This document shows, in pieces, positions 44,157 through 52,117 of a stretch of 59,978 bases of DNA (positions are counted from its first letter, which is position 1; each line of letters starts with the position of its first letter). The notes under the pieces were generated by a model that saw only the letters and a list, made by a program, of their open reading frames with translations, ran no database searches and was not told the DNA's origin. The stretch comes from an uncultured Saprospiraceae bacterium (GTDB taxonomy: Bacteria > Bacteroidota > Bacteroidia > Chitinophagales > Saprospiraceae). Location: assembly GCA_937944095.1 (NCBI GenBank), contig CALEAC010000052.1, positions 1 through 59,978 on the forward strand, read 5' to 3'. The translations under genes were made by a program, and so were the position numbers.

Positions 44157-44286
44157 TAAGCATAGCGGTTCTTCTCCCTTTAGGGAGTTAGAGGGCAGCG
44201 CGGCAAATGCCATTCACGCCCCCAGCCCCTAAAGGGGTGCATCCTTCCTGCGGATTATTAAGCATAGCGGTTCTCCCTCTAGGGAG
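44157..44286. repeat. Cluster of three REP-like palindromes between rpmH and rnpA
   Basis: Three short palindromes of the same design: CTCCCT-TT-AGGGAG (44174-44187), CCCCT-AA-AGGGG (44226-44237) and CTCCCT-CT-AGGGAG (44273-44286), centred about 50 bp apart. The first and third are each preceded by the same 14 bp TAAGCATAGCGGTT (44157-44170 and 44259-44272). It looks like a dispersed repeat inserted into the rpmH-rnpA spacer; other copies would be expected elsewhere in the genome. Confidence 0.7.
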
Positions 44287-44324
44287 TCAGAACCTAATTA
44301 CAGAGAATAGCTCAGTTAGAGGGC

Positions 44325-44480
44325 TTATTTAGAGTGCATTTCGTCAGAGACAGTCAGCTTGTGACGTCCTTTGGCTCTACGGCTGGCTAGAACCTTGCGA
44401 CCGTTCTTAGACGCCATTCTTGCTCGAAAACCGTGCTTGTTTACCCTCTTTCTTTTTGATGGCTGGAATGTACGTTTCAT
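44325..44480 (-). CDS. rpmH: Ribosomal protein L34
   Basis: Ribosomal protein of 51 residues: [19 protein letters not shown] start, then [22 protein letters not shown], with the family's basic composition and length plus a short acidic tail (SDEMHSK). The start at 44480 is fixed by the universal MKRTFQPS beginning. A good -33/-7 promoter is present upstream. rho lies upstream on the same strand and rnpA downstream beyond a repeat cluster. Confidence 0.97.
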   Translation of the reverse strand: MKRTFQPSKRKRVNKHGFRARMASKNGRKVLASRRAKGRHKLTVSDEMHSK

Positions 44481-44534
44481 AGTAAGTCGTATTTATAACT
44501 GTTGTAGTGTCTTATTTTTTGACCAAAAGGACTG

Positions 44535-44565
44535 CAAATGTATTGCATTATTATCTTAATACCAA
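44535..44565 (-). promoter_or_regulatory. rpmH promoter (TTG-N20-TACATTTG)
   Basis: Minus strand TTG at 44565-44563 and TACATTTG at 44542-44535, 20 bp apart. It gives a leader of about 48 nt to the rpmH ATG and separates rpmH from rho. Confidence 0.72.
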
Positions 44566-44583
44566 CCCTATTTTCTGAAGAGC

Positions 44584-46215
44584 TTATCCATTCATCGTAA
44601 CGAGGAACTCTTCGTTAGTAGTTGTTCCATGCATATGCTTCTTCAGGAATGACATCGCCTCATCAGGTTTCATATCAGCAAGATGCTTTCTGAGCATTCT
44701 CATTCTGGTAATAATCCCATCTTCTAGTAATAGGTCTTCTCTTCTTGTGCTTGACTTAGTAAGGTCTATTGCAGGATATATCCTCTTATTAGCAAGTGAT
44801 CTATCTAGTTGCAACTCCATATTACCTGTACCCTTGAATTCCTCGAAGATGACATCATCCATCTTAGAACCTGTCTCAGTAAGAGCTGTCGCTAGAATAG
44901 TGAGTGAACCTCCATCTTCTATATTCCGTGCTGCACCGAAGAATTTCTTAGGTTTCTGTAGTGCATTGGCTTCCACACCACCAGAAAGAACTTTACCAGA
45001 TGATGGTGATACCGTATTATAGGCTCTTGCTAACCTTGTAATGGAATCGAGAAGTATAATTACATCGTGACCACTCTCAACCATTCGCTTGGCTTTTTCG
45101 ATTACGATATTAGCCACTCTTACGTGGTTATCGGCTGGCTGGTCAAAGGTAGAAGCAATGACCTCAGCCTTGACACTTCTTTTCATGTCTGTGACTTCCT
45201 CTGGTCTTTCATCTACCAGGAGGACAATCATATAACACTCAGGATGGTTGCCAGCTATTGCATTGGCGATATCCTTAAGTAGGACGGTCTTACCAGTTTT
45301 GGGTTGAGCGACTATAAGTCCTCTCTGCCCTTTTCCGATAGGAGAAAATAAGTCAATCATCCTGATTCCGTAATCTTTTCCTGCTGGATGAGACACCATA
45401 TTGAACTTCTCATCAGGGAATAAGGGCGTCAAATAATCGAAAGGGACTCTCTCTCTCGTCTTTTCAGGATGTAGCCCATTGATACTAGACACCTTGAGTA
45501 GAGCGAAGTACTTTTCACCTTCTTTTGGTGGTCTAACAGCGCCTTTTACAGTATCTCCGGTCTTAAGTCCAAATAGTTTAATCTGAGAGGGCGAAACATA
45601 GACATCATCAGGGCTAGTCAGGTAGTTATAATCTGCAGAACGTAAGAAACCATAACCATCCGATATCATTTCGAGGATACCAGAACCTTCTATGACACCA
45701 TCCATGTCCACATTGAAACGTTTGACTTCTTCTCTTGGCGGTCTTGGTTCTCTAGGTGGCCTTTGTTCTCTAGGCCCTTTTTGTTCTCGGGGTTCTCGTT
45801 GCTCTCGAGGTTCCTTTTGCTCTCTAGACTCTTTTTGTTCGCGCGGTTTACGTTGTTCGCGTGGCTCTCGAGGTTCAGATTTTTTATTTGATTCAGTCTT
45901 TTTAGTAGATCTGTTAGAATCGCTTTCTTCCTTGTCTTTAGGATTTCTAGCTGGCTTAGAGCCTTCTTCGGCTTTTACTGATTTTGGTTTTTCCTTCTTT
46001 GGTCTGCCTTTGGGTTTTGCAGGTGCGGCTTCTTTTTTGGTTTCTTCGCTTTTGGCAGTTGTGTCTACAGTACCTCCTACGACAGCTTGGTGGTCTAGGA
46101 TTTTATAGATGAGATCTTGCTTACTGAGTCTCTTGTAGCCCTTTAATTCTAGATTTTCTGCTATCTCTTTTAGTTCAGGAACGAGCATTTCGTTCAGTTG
46201 AAGGATATCGTACAT
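44584..46215 (-). CDS. rho: Transcription termination factor Rho with a disordered arginine-rich insert
   Basis: RNA-dependent hexameric helicase of 543 residues. The N-terminal Rho_N helical bundle is about 1-42, the cold-shock RNA-binding domain about 172-245 ([24 protein letters not shown]) and the ATPase follows with Walker [13 protein letters not shown] and [13 protein letters not shown]. Between bundle and RNA-binding domain lies a long low-complexity region (43-163), first K/E/P/S-rich, then repeats of the type (K/R)-E-P-R-E-Q (114-163). Such an insert is known in Bacteroides Rho, where it drives condensate formation; here that is inferred. A probable promoter lies about 120 nt upstream. 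Confidence 0.96.
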   Translation of the reverse strand: MYDILQLNEMLVPELKEIAENLELKGYKRLSKQDLIYKILDHQAVVGGTVDTTAKSEETKKEAAPAKPKGRPKKEKPKSVKAEEGSKPARNPKDKEESDSNRSTKKTESNKKSEPREPREQRKPREQKESREQKEPREQREPREQKGPREQRPPREPRPPREEVKRFNVDMDGVIEGSGILEMISDGYGFLRSADYNYLTSPDDVYVSPSQIKLFGLKTGDTVKGAVRPPKEGEKYFALLKVSSINGLHPEKTRERVPFDYLTPLFPDEKFNMVSHPAGKDYGIRMIDLFSPIGKGQRGLIVAQPKTGKTVLLKDIANAIAGNHPECYMIVLLVDERPEEVTDMKRSVKAEVIASTFDQPADNHVRVANIVIEKAKRMVESGHDVIILLDSITRLARAYNTVSPSSGKVLSGGVEANALQKPKKFFGAARNIEDGGSLTILATALTETGSKMDDVIFEEFKGTGNMELQLDRSLANKRIYPAIDLTKSSTRREDLLLEDGIITRMRMLRKHLADMKPDEAMSFLKKHMHGTTTNEEFLVTMNG

Positions 46216-46270
46216 GGTAGGAATAAGTAAAACTTTAGTAAAAAGGAAAATTAGGTTAGAAATCGTGGTT

Positions 46271-46285
46271 AAATACTGAGTATTT
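46271..46285. promoter_or_regulatory. Dyad in the rho leader
   Basis: AAATACT-G-AGTATTT, a perfect 7-bp dyad with a single central base, too tight for an RNA hairpin and so more like a protein-binding site. It lies 56 bp upstream of the rho ATG, inside the predicted leader. Confidence 0.35.
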
Positions 46286-46333
46286 GAGGGAATGAATCCG
46301 GAAAGTGAAAGCTCGAACTTGTGGATTCTGCGC

Positions 46334-46341
46334 CAAATATA
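46334..46341 (-). promoter_or_regulatory. Candidate -7 element of rho
   Basis: Minus strand TATATTTG matches TAnnTTTG. It would give a leader of about 110 nt, in line with the leader-based autoregulation known for rho in other bacteria. No TTG at 17-23 bp. Confidence 0.5.
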
Positions 46342-46375
46342 GTGTTTTATACAGTATCATATGTGTCGGGTTGGA

Positions 46376-46423
46376 AAATAGGCCTCGAAAGTGCTCAGGG
46401 AGGACTTAAATAGGCCTCGAAAG
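46376..46423 (+). repeat. 16-bp direct repeat in the serS promoter
   Basis: AAATAGGCCTCGAAAG occurs exactly twice, at 46376-46391 and 46408-46423, 32 bp apart start to start (about three helical turns). The second copy ends 2 bp before the -7 element, covering the place of the -33 box. Candidate operator for an activator or repressor of serS. Confidence 0.7.
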
Positions 46424-46425
46424 CA

Positions 46426-46433
46426 TATTTTTG
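46426..46433 (+). promoter_or_regulatory. -7 promoter element of serS
   Basis: TATTTTTG matches TAnnTTTG. It is 22 nt before the ATG at 46456 and lies across an alternative GTG start at 46435, which is therefore rejected. No TTG -33; a direct repeat takes its place. Confidence 0.6.
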
Positions 46434-46455
46434 TGTGTATCATTCAAATCATAGC

Positions 46456-47736
46456 ATGCTAGAAATCAGTAGAATTCGTACAGAAAGGGCCAAAGTAGAA
46501 CAGGGACTTAAGATTAAAGGCTGGACAGAAGAGAAATTAGCTATACTCGATCTGATTATAGCAGCAGATGATAAGCGTAAGCAGTTGCAGACTGAGAATG
46601 ATGGCTACCTATCAGAAAGAAACAAACTATCCAAGGAAATTGGTGATCTATTCAAAGCAGGTAAGGCCTCGGAAGCACAAGCAGCTAAGCTACAAGTCGA
46701 AGAACTTAAGGAAAAGATAGCCATTGCAGAATCAGCGATGCAAGCTCAGATTATCGAGTTAGAGAGCAAGCTAATCGAACTGCCTAATATCCCTCATCCA
46801 AGTGTGCCGGCTGGCCATTCTGAATCAGACAATGAAGTGTCTAAGCCATGGTCGAATGAATTGCCTGAGCTCCCAGAAACGGCGCTACCACATTGGGAAC
46901 TAGCGACCAAATACAATATTCTGGATATGAAACTCGGTGTCAAAATAGCTGGCGCTGGTTTCCCTGTATTCATAGGAAAGGGGTCTAGATTGCAGCGTGC
47001 ACTGATTAATTTCTTTCTAGACGAGGCGACCGAAGCTGGATACACAGAGATTGTACCACCATTACTTGTCAATGAAGCGACCGCTAGAGCAACGGGCCAG
47101 CTACCAGACAAGGAAGGACAAATGTATTATGTGACTAAGGATGACCTCTACCTGATTCCGACCGCTGAGGTACCCATAACGAATATCTATAGAGATACAA
47201 TACTTAATCTAGACCAATTTCCGATCAAAATGACTGGCTATACCCCTTGTTTCAGAAGAGAGGCAGGTTCGTATGGCGCTGATGTCAAGGGCCTCAATAG
47301 GGTACATCAGTTCGATAAAGTAGAGATAGTACAGTTAGAGCATCCAGATAAGTCGTATGAGACTTTAGACCAGATGGTTGCACATGTAGAGGGATTATTA
47401 CAAAAGTTGGAACTGCCTTACAGAATTTTGCGTTTATGCGGTGGGGATGTTTCCTTTGCTTCAGCATTGACTTATGACCTGGAAGTTTACTCAGCAGCCC
47501 AGAAACGCTGGTTAGAAGTAAGTTCTGTTTCTAATTTTGAAACTTTTCAGAGTAATCGGTTGAAATTGAGGTACAGGGATGAGGATGGCAAGAAAAGACT
47601 TGCTCACACCCTCAATGGTAGTGCGCTTGCTTTGGCAAGAATCATTGCAGCCTTATTAGAAAACAATCAGACAGAAACTGGTATAATAATACCTGAGGCA
47701 CTTAGAAAGTACACAGGTTTTGATATAATTGATTAA
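46456..47736 (+). CDS. serS: Serine-tRNA ligase
   Basis: Class II synthetase of 426 residues. The long antiparallel coiled-coil arm (about 25-105) that grips tRNA-Ser is followed by the catalytic core: TGQLPDKEGQMYYV, LIPTAEVPITN (serine-specific), motif 2 CFRREAGSYGADVKGLNRVHQFDKVE (key R, E, R, H, F) and motif 3 LNGSALALARIIAALLENNQ. The start at 46456 gives the normal MLEISRIR N-terminus and fits the -7 element. Two metallopeptidase genes and frr follow on the same strand. Confidence 0.96.
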   Translation: MLEISRIRTERAKVEQGLKIKGWTEEKLAILDLIIAADDKRKQLQTENDGYLSERNKLSKEIGDLFKAGKASEAQAAKLQVEELKEKIAIAESAMQAQIIELESKLIELPNIPHPSVPAGHSESDNEVSKPWSNELPELPETALPHWELATKYNILDMKLGVKIAGAGFPVFIGKGSRLQRALINFFLDEATEAGYTEIVPPLLVNEATARATGQLPDKEGQMYYVTKDDLYLIPTAEVPITNIYRDTILNLDQFPIKMTGYTPCFRREAGSYGADVKGLNRVHQFDKVEIVQLEHPDKSYETLDQMVAHVEGLLQKLELPYRILRLCGGDVSFASALTYDLEVYSAAQKRWLEVSSVSNFETFQSNRLKLRYRDEDGKKRLAHTLNGSALALARIIAALLENNQTETGIIIPEALRKYTGFDIID

Positions 47737-47754
47737 TAAAAAAAATAGAAAACT

Positions 47755-48444
47755 ATGTTCGGATATATGATAATACTTGGCGTATTCACGCTACTCGGTA
47801 TGGTCATCGGTGGGAAACTTAAATCCACTTTCAATAAATATAGTCAGTACGAGCTCAGAAGTGGCAAGACTGGTAAGGAGGTCGCAGAGGATATGCTAGC
47901 ACATTATGGTATCCATGATGTCAAAGTTGTACCTGGTCAGGGATCACTAACGGATCACTACAATCCTCAGACTAAGACTATAGCGCTAAGCGAGCCGGTA
48001 TACGCTAGCCGAAGCATTTCAGCTGCTGCTGTTGCCGCTCACGAATGCGGTCATGCAGTACAGCACGCCACGGCCTATCCGATGCTTGCGATGCGTTCCA
48101 CTTTAGTACCTGTTGTTAATTTTTCAGCTAAGGCTCAGCAATTTGTCATGATGGGTATGATGATGGGTATTGGTGCCGGATTTGTCAATCCATCTCTAAT
48201 GTTGGCAATCTTAGCAGGCACCTTTGGTGTGACGGCTTTATTCAGTTTAATTACCTTACCTGTGGAGTTCGATGCATCTAAGAGAGCCTTAGTTTGGCTG
48301 GATGAATCTGGTGTGACACAAGGCGCAGAATATGATGGAGCCAAGGATGCTTTGTGGTGGGCTGCTATGACTTATGTAAGTAGTGCACTGATGGCTCTGG
48401 CGATGTTCTTGTTCTTCCTTTTGAGGTTCATGGGCCAAGACTAG
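47755..48444 (+). CDS. YugP-type zinc metallopeptidase, copy 1
   Basis: Membrane metallopeptidase of 229 residues (YugP/DUF2227-like neutral zinc metallopeptidase). An N-terminal helix (about 4-19) is followed by a soluble part with the zinc motif H96-E97-x-x-H100 in AAHECGHAVQHA and the preceding DHYNPQTKTIALSEPVY, then further helices and a late glutamate ligand candidate in LPVEFDASKRAL. Substrates are unknown. It lies 18 bp after serS and 35 bp before a close paralogue. Confidence 0.82.
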   Translation: MFGYMIILGVFTLLGMVIGGKLKSTFNKYSQYELRSGKTGKEVAEDMLAHYGIHDVKVVPGQGSLTDHYNPQTKTIALSEPVYASRSISAAAVAAHECGHAVQHATAYPMLAMRSTLVPVVNFSAKAQQFVMMGMMMGIGAGFVNPSLMLAILAGTFGVTALFSLITLPVEFDASKRALVWLDESGVTQGAEYDGAKDALWWAAMTYVSSALMALAMFLFFLLRFMGQD

Positions 48445-48479
48445 TCTATCAGCTCTGACAACGAAAATATAGGGACAAC

Positions 48480-49190
48480 TTGCTAGGGTACTTAGCCATA
48501 ATCGGGCTATCTACACTTGTAGGTATGGTCATTAGTGGTAGACTGAAATCTACTTTCCGTAAGTATGGACAGATTGCTATGACCAGCGGTCTAACTGGAA
48601 AAGAAGTGGCGCTCAAGATGCTAGAGCATTATGGCGTAACCGATGTTAAGGTTATTCCTAGGAAAGGAGCGCTCACAGACCACTATAATCCCCTAACTAA
48701 GACGATTGCTCTGAGCGAACCAGTCTACAGTAGTATCAGCATCTCAGCTGCCGCTGTCGCGGCGCACGAATGTGGTCATGCTATACAGCATGCGAGTAAT
48801 TATAAAGCGATGACACTGAGAACTATATTAGTCCCATTCATCCAATTCTCTACTCGAATACAACAATTTCTATTCTTTGGTATCATATTAGGAATTGGGT
48901 CAGAGATAATGACCAGTAAGCTAGGTCTGATGATACTTACTGCCACCTTTGGCGCAACAGCTTTATTTGCTCTTGTGACCTTACCTGTAGAGTTTGATGC
49001 ATCTCGACGTGCACTAGCCTGGTTAGATGACACAGATCTAGCCATGGATGGTATAGAATATGATGGCGCTAAGCAGGGTCTGAAGTGGGCAGCCATGACC
49101 TATATAGCTAATGCGCTAAGTGCACTAGTTATTTTCTTATATTTCGGCTGGCAATTGTTAACTAACAGGAGGGCCAAAGAGTTAGCCTAA
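48480..49190 (+). CDS. YugP-type zinc metallopeptidase, copy 2
   Basis: Paralogue of the preceding gene (236 residues), aligned without gaps over the first 100 residues; zinc motif H96-E97-x-x-H100 is intact in the same place, as are DHYNPLTKTIALSEPVY and LPVEFDASRRALAWLDD. It starts at TTG (48480): the first residues MLGYLAIIGLSTLVGM match copy 1 from residue 1, so the non-ATG start is well supported. A tandem duplication with both active sites kept suggests either a heteromer or split substrate roles. frr follows after 36 bp. Confidence 0.82.
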   Translation: MLGYLAIIGLSTLVGMVISGRLKSTFRKYGQIAMTSGLTGKEVALKMLEHYGVTDVKVIPRKGALTDHYNPLTKTIALSEPVYSSISISAAAVAAHECGHAIQHASNYKAMTLRTILVPFIQFSTRIQQFLFFGIILGIGSEIMTSKLGLMILTATFGATALFALVTLPVEFDASRRALAWLDDTDLAMDGIEYDGAKQGLKWAAMTYIANALSALVIFLYFGWQLLTNRRAKELA

Positions 49191-49226
49191 TAAACACAAT
49201 AGTTTTATTCTATATAATTACAGCTT

Positions 49227-49790
49227 ATGAGTGAGCAAATCAATCAATCAATTTCTAACGGACAATCCTCTATGGATGGTGCAATCGAGCACCTGAAATC
49301 AGAACTTTCTAAGGTCAGAACCGGAAGAGCGTCCACTGGTCTAGTAAAAGATCTAATAGTCGATTACTTCGGATCTCCGACACCTCTAAGTCAGGCGGCC
49401 AATCTATCGACACCAGATTCTAGAACGATTTCTATACAACCTTGGGATAAATCTCTCCTTTCAGTCATCGAGCAGGCTATATTCGCTGCCAACCTAGGGA
49501 TCACACCGATGAATGATGGCGAGTTCATTAGGATTTCTATTCCACCTCTTACAGAAGAAAGACGGATAGAATTAGTCAAGAAAGCCAAGTCTCTCGGTGA
49601 AGAAGCCAAAGTCAGTCTTAGGAATGAACGACAAAAGATCATGAGCGTCATCAAGAAAGAGGTGAAGGACGGTTTTCCAGAAGATCAGGGAAAGCGAAAA
49701 GAAGGTGAAGTCGAGGGGCTGGTCAAAACTTTTGTAGAATCGATAGGCGAACTTCTAGAGGCCAAAGAGAAGGATATTATGAAAGTCTAA
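49227..49790 (+). CDS. frr: Ribosome recycling factor
   Basis: Splits ribosomes with EF-G after termination. Length (187 residues) is normal: three-helix domain I, beta/alpha domain II. Typical stretches are LSKVRTGRASTGLVKDLIVDYFGSPTPL, the SIQPWDKSLL loop, IGITPMNDGEFIRISIPPLTEERR (here LGITPMNDGE) and the final KKEVKDGFPEDQGK. It closes the serS-metallopeptidase-frr group and is followed by a terminator. pyrH, its usual neighbour, is absent. Confidence 0.95.
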   Translation: MSEQINQSISNGQSSMDGAIEHLKSELSKVRTGRASTGLVKDLIVDYFGSPTPLSQAANLSTPDSRTISIQPWDKSLLSVIEQAIFAANLGITPMNDGEFIRISIPPLTEERRIELVKKAKSLGEEAKVSLRNERQKIMSVIKKEVKDGFPEDQGKRKEGEVEGLVKTFVESIGELLEAKEKDIMKV

Positions 49791-49812
49791 AAGACAAAAC
49801 ATATGTTACATC

Positions 49813-49845
49813 AGCGAGTTCTCATTGATTGAGACTCGCTTTTTT
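49813..49845 (+). terminator. Terminator after frr
   Basis: AGCGAGT-T-CTCA (49813-49824) pairs with TGAG-ACTCGCT (49830-49840) around a 5-nt loop with one bulged base, followed by six T. Confidence 0.9.
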
Positions 49846-49888
49846 ACATTCAGAGCTTATTTTTCTGGATATATTAGCAAAAAAAGAC

Positions 49889-51232
49889 ATGCCTCGAAGT
49901 ATTTATTGGCTCCTAGCATCACTATTATTTTTTTCTTGTAGTCCTAGGATAATACCCAGCTCAGAAATATCACAACAAGCCACTGACCAACCGACTTACG
50001 CTTGTGTAATGATAGACGCTGGTAATTCGGGCCTAGGACCCTGTGAACCATCGATTTGCATCGACCCTACGAATAAGGATCGAGTTGTTGCTGGGGCTAT
50101 TCTGGATAAGGTCTATACCTCAGAGGACGGTGGCCTGACATGGACCAAGGATAAGCTGAGATCGCCTTATGGTGTCTATGGTGACCCAGTTGTAAGAGCT
50201 AATTATCAAGGTGATTTCTTCTACGCACACTTATCTAACCCAACAGGGAAGGCTTATGCCAGTGAAGAATTTCTAGATCGTATAGTCATTCAGAGATCTG
50301 AAGATGGTGGTCATACATGGACAGATGGGTCTTATACACTTCCTAGATCGCCTAAGGACCAAGATAAGCAGTGGTTGGTAGTCGATCCTAAGGATAATAC
50401 ACTTTACATCACTTGGACAGAATTCGACCTCTATGATAGTCCTGACCCACAACATCGATCACGGATACTTTTTTCTAAATCTACAGATACTGGAGATTCT
50501 TGGACTGAGCCGCTAACACTCAGTCAGCAAGAAGGTGATTGTCTCGATGATGATCAGACAACAGAAGGTGCAGTGCCAGCTGTAGGTCCTGATGGAGAGA
50601 TTTATGTAGCTTGGTCTTATGACGAGAAGATTTATTTCGATAAGTCTTTGGATAGAGGTGTCACTTGGTTACAAGATGATATGGTCATCGCAACACAACC
50701 AGGTGGGTGGACCTTTGATATAGCTGGCCTAACTCGATGTAACGGTATGCCTATAACTGGCGTAGATTTATCACAAAGTAAGCATCGAGGCACAATCTAT
50801 GTCAACTGGGCCGATCAGAGAAACGGTAGTGATGATACTGATATTTGGCTCGTGTCTTCTACTGATAACGGAGAATCATGGACGGCACCAACCAGAGTTA
50901 ATGATGACACACCTGGCAGTCAACAATTCCTCAGTTGGATGACAATAGACCAAAGCTCAGGATATATCTATGTCGTATTCTATGATCGACGGCATCATAC
51001 AGATATCAGTACGGATGTCTATCTGGCTGTATCCAAGGATGGTGGCCAAACTTTTGAGAATACTCAAATAAATAGTCAGAGTTTCCAACCTAGCCAAAAT
51101 GTTTTCTTTGGTGATTATAATGATATCAGTGCTGAGGACGGCAGAGTTAGACCAATCTGGACTCAACTGGAAGGCAAACAATTGAGTATCTGGACAGCAA
51201 TTATAGAGATGCCAGATTCAGAAACTAAATAG
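49889..51232 (+). CDS. Asp-box (BNR) sialidase-like lipoprotein
   Basis: Lipoprotein of 447 residues with a signal peptide ending at lipobox LLFFSC. The mature part is a predicted six-bladed propeller: six Asp-box motifs of the type SxDxGxxW/F are seen (SEDGGLTWTKD, SEDGGHTWTDG, STDTGDSWTE, SLDRGVTWLQ, STDNGESWTA, SKDGGQTFEN). The catalytic Arg triad and Tyr/Glu pair of true sialidases cannot be confirmed, so it may be a binding or other glycan-processing protein. The frame opens at a TTG at 49829 inside the frr terminator; the ATG at 49889 precedes the signal peptide and is preferred. Confidence 0.75.
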   Translation: MPRSIYWLLASLLFFSCSPRIIPSSEISQQATDQPTYACVMIDAGNSGLGPCEPSICIDPTNKDRVVAGAILDKVYTSEDGGLTWTKDKLRSPYGVYGDPVVRANYQGDFFYAHLSNPTGKAYASEEFLDRIVIQRSEDGGHTWTDGSYTLPRSPKDQDKQWLVVDPKDNTLYITWTEFDLYDSPDPQHRSRILFSKSTDTGDSWTEPLTLSQQEGDCLDDDQTTEGAVPAVGPDGEIYVAWSYDEKIYFDKSLDRGVTWLQDDMVIATQPGGWTFDIAGLTRCNGMPITGVDLSQSKHRGTIYVNWADQRNGSDDTDIWLVSSTDNGESWTAPTRVNDDTPGSQQFLSWMTIDQSSGYIYVVFYDRRHHTDISTDVYLAVSKDGGQTFENTQINSQSFQPSQNVFFGDYNDISAEDGRVRPIWTQLEGKQLSIWTAIIEMPDSETK

Positions 51233-51286
51233 CTGACAGAACCTTACAAAGCAAGATGGCATAGAGCCATGACGGTACTTAAGTGC

Positions 51287-52117
51287 TTATATACCCAAGC
51301 GATACAGGCCCTTATCATCTATGACCATCATCCCATCATTCTCATATAGGAAATAACTTCTGATGCCTTTTGGTAGAGCAGTGACGACGCTTGATGGGTT
51401 TTTTATCTGAACACCAGTTTCATAGGTGTATAAGGTTCCATTATCTTCATAGAGCAGACGGTCATCGAGTATCTGTATCCCTTGGTTAGTGAGTTGTATA
51501 TCCGAACTAAAACCACCAAATTCATCATAGATACGGATTGTTTCTGAAGTGCATAGAAAGACCTGTGTGTCATAAGCAATAATCTGTAGATCTGAACCAT
51601 ATCTGTCATTGAGATAGATTTCGTTACTACTAAGTAAGATTTGTCCCTGATCGTCGATTTTAACCAATCTAACATTGACTGGGTCATAGAGCCAGATGAA
51701 GTTATCGCGAGATAGAGAGACAGCCGTGACGTCCCAGAAATCCATCGCTTGTAGATCAAGCTGCTTAATCTCGGAGAGGGTGTTATCAAGAAAAATTATC
51801 TGTTGGTAGTCACTGAAGTAGATGAGGATTTTCTGTGGATTAGAGACATCGATGTGTGCAATTTGGCCATATTGCCTTACAGAGTAGCTATATAGTGTTT
51901 TGTACTGTTTATCTAGTTTGATCAGTTCATTGGAGGCGGTTATGAGATAAGTATGACCCAGTTTATCATAGGTCATATGTTTGTAGTCGCCTTTAATCAG
52001 GTAAGCTATACGGTTGGGACTGGCGACTTGGCTGACGACTTGGGAGGTTTTGCAAGCGCACAGGAAGAGAAGACTGCAGACGAATATGACCGTTGGATGG
52101 TGCCCTAATAATTTCAT
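51287..52117 (-). CDS. Beta-propeller-like lipoprotein in the lpxH operon
   Basis: Lipoprotein of 276 residues, family not recognised. The signal peptide ends at lipobox LFLCAC (C21 or C23). The mature part is a series of short beta strands with KLDKQYKTLYSYSV, SLSRDNFIWLYDPVNVRLVKIDDQGQIL and ETIRIYDEFGGFSSDIQL, typical of a beta-propeller that reads step by step. It overlaps the end of lpxH by 4 bp, so it is made from the same mRNA. Function unknown. Confidence 0.68.
   Translation of the reverse strand: MKLLGHHPTVIFVCSLLFLCACKTSQVVSQVASPNRIAYLIKGDYKHMTYDKLGHTYLITASNELIKLDKQYKTLYSYSVRQYGQIAHIDVSNPQKILIYFSDYQQIIFLDNTLSEIKQLDLQAMDFWDVTAVSLSRDNFIWLYDPVNVRLVKIDDQGQILLSSNEIYLNDRYGSDLQIIAYDTQVFLCTSETIRIYDEFGGFSSDIQLTNQGIQILDDRLLYEDNGTLYTYETGVQIKNPSSVVTALPKGIRSYFLYENDGMMVIDDKGLYRLGI

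Noticed and set aside
44148-44213. N-terminal extension of RnpA
   Set aside because: The added residues come from palindromic repeats (translated repeat), and the family N-terminus begins at 44147 or 44138.
45692-46108. 138-codon plus-strand frame rich in S, R, G and C
   Set aside because: Antisense shadow of the arginine-rich insert of Rho; no promoter or homologous look.
46376-46423. CRISPR-like repeat in front of serS
   Set aside because: Only two units, a 16-bp spacer, no cas genes; position fits an operator.
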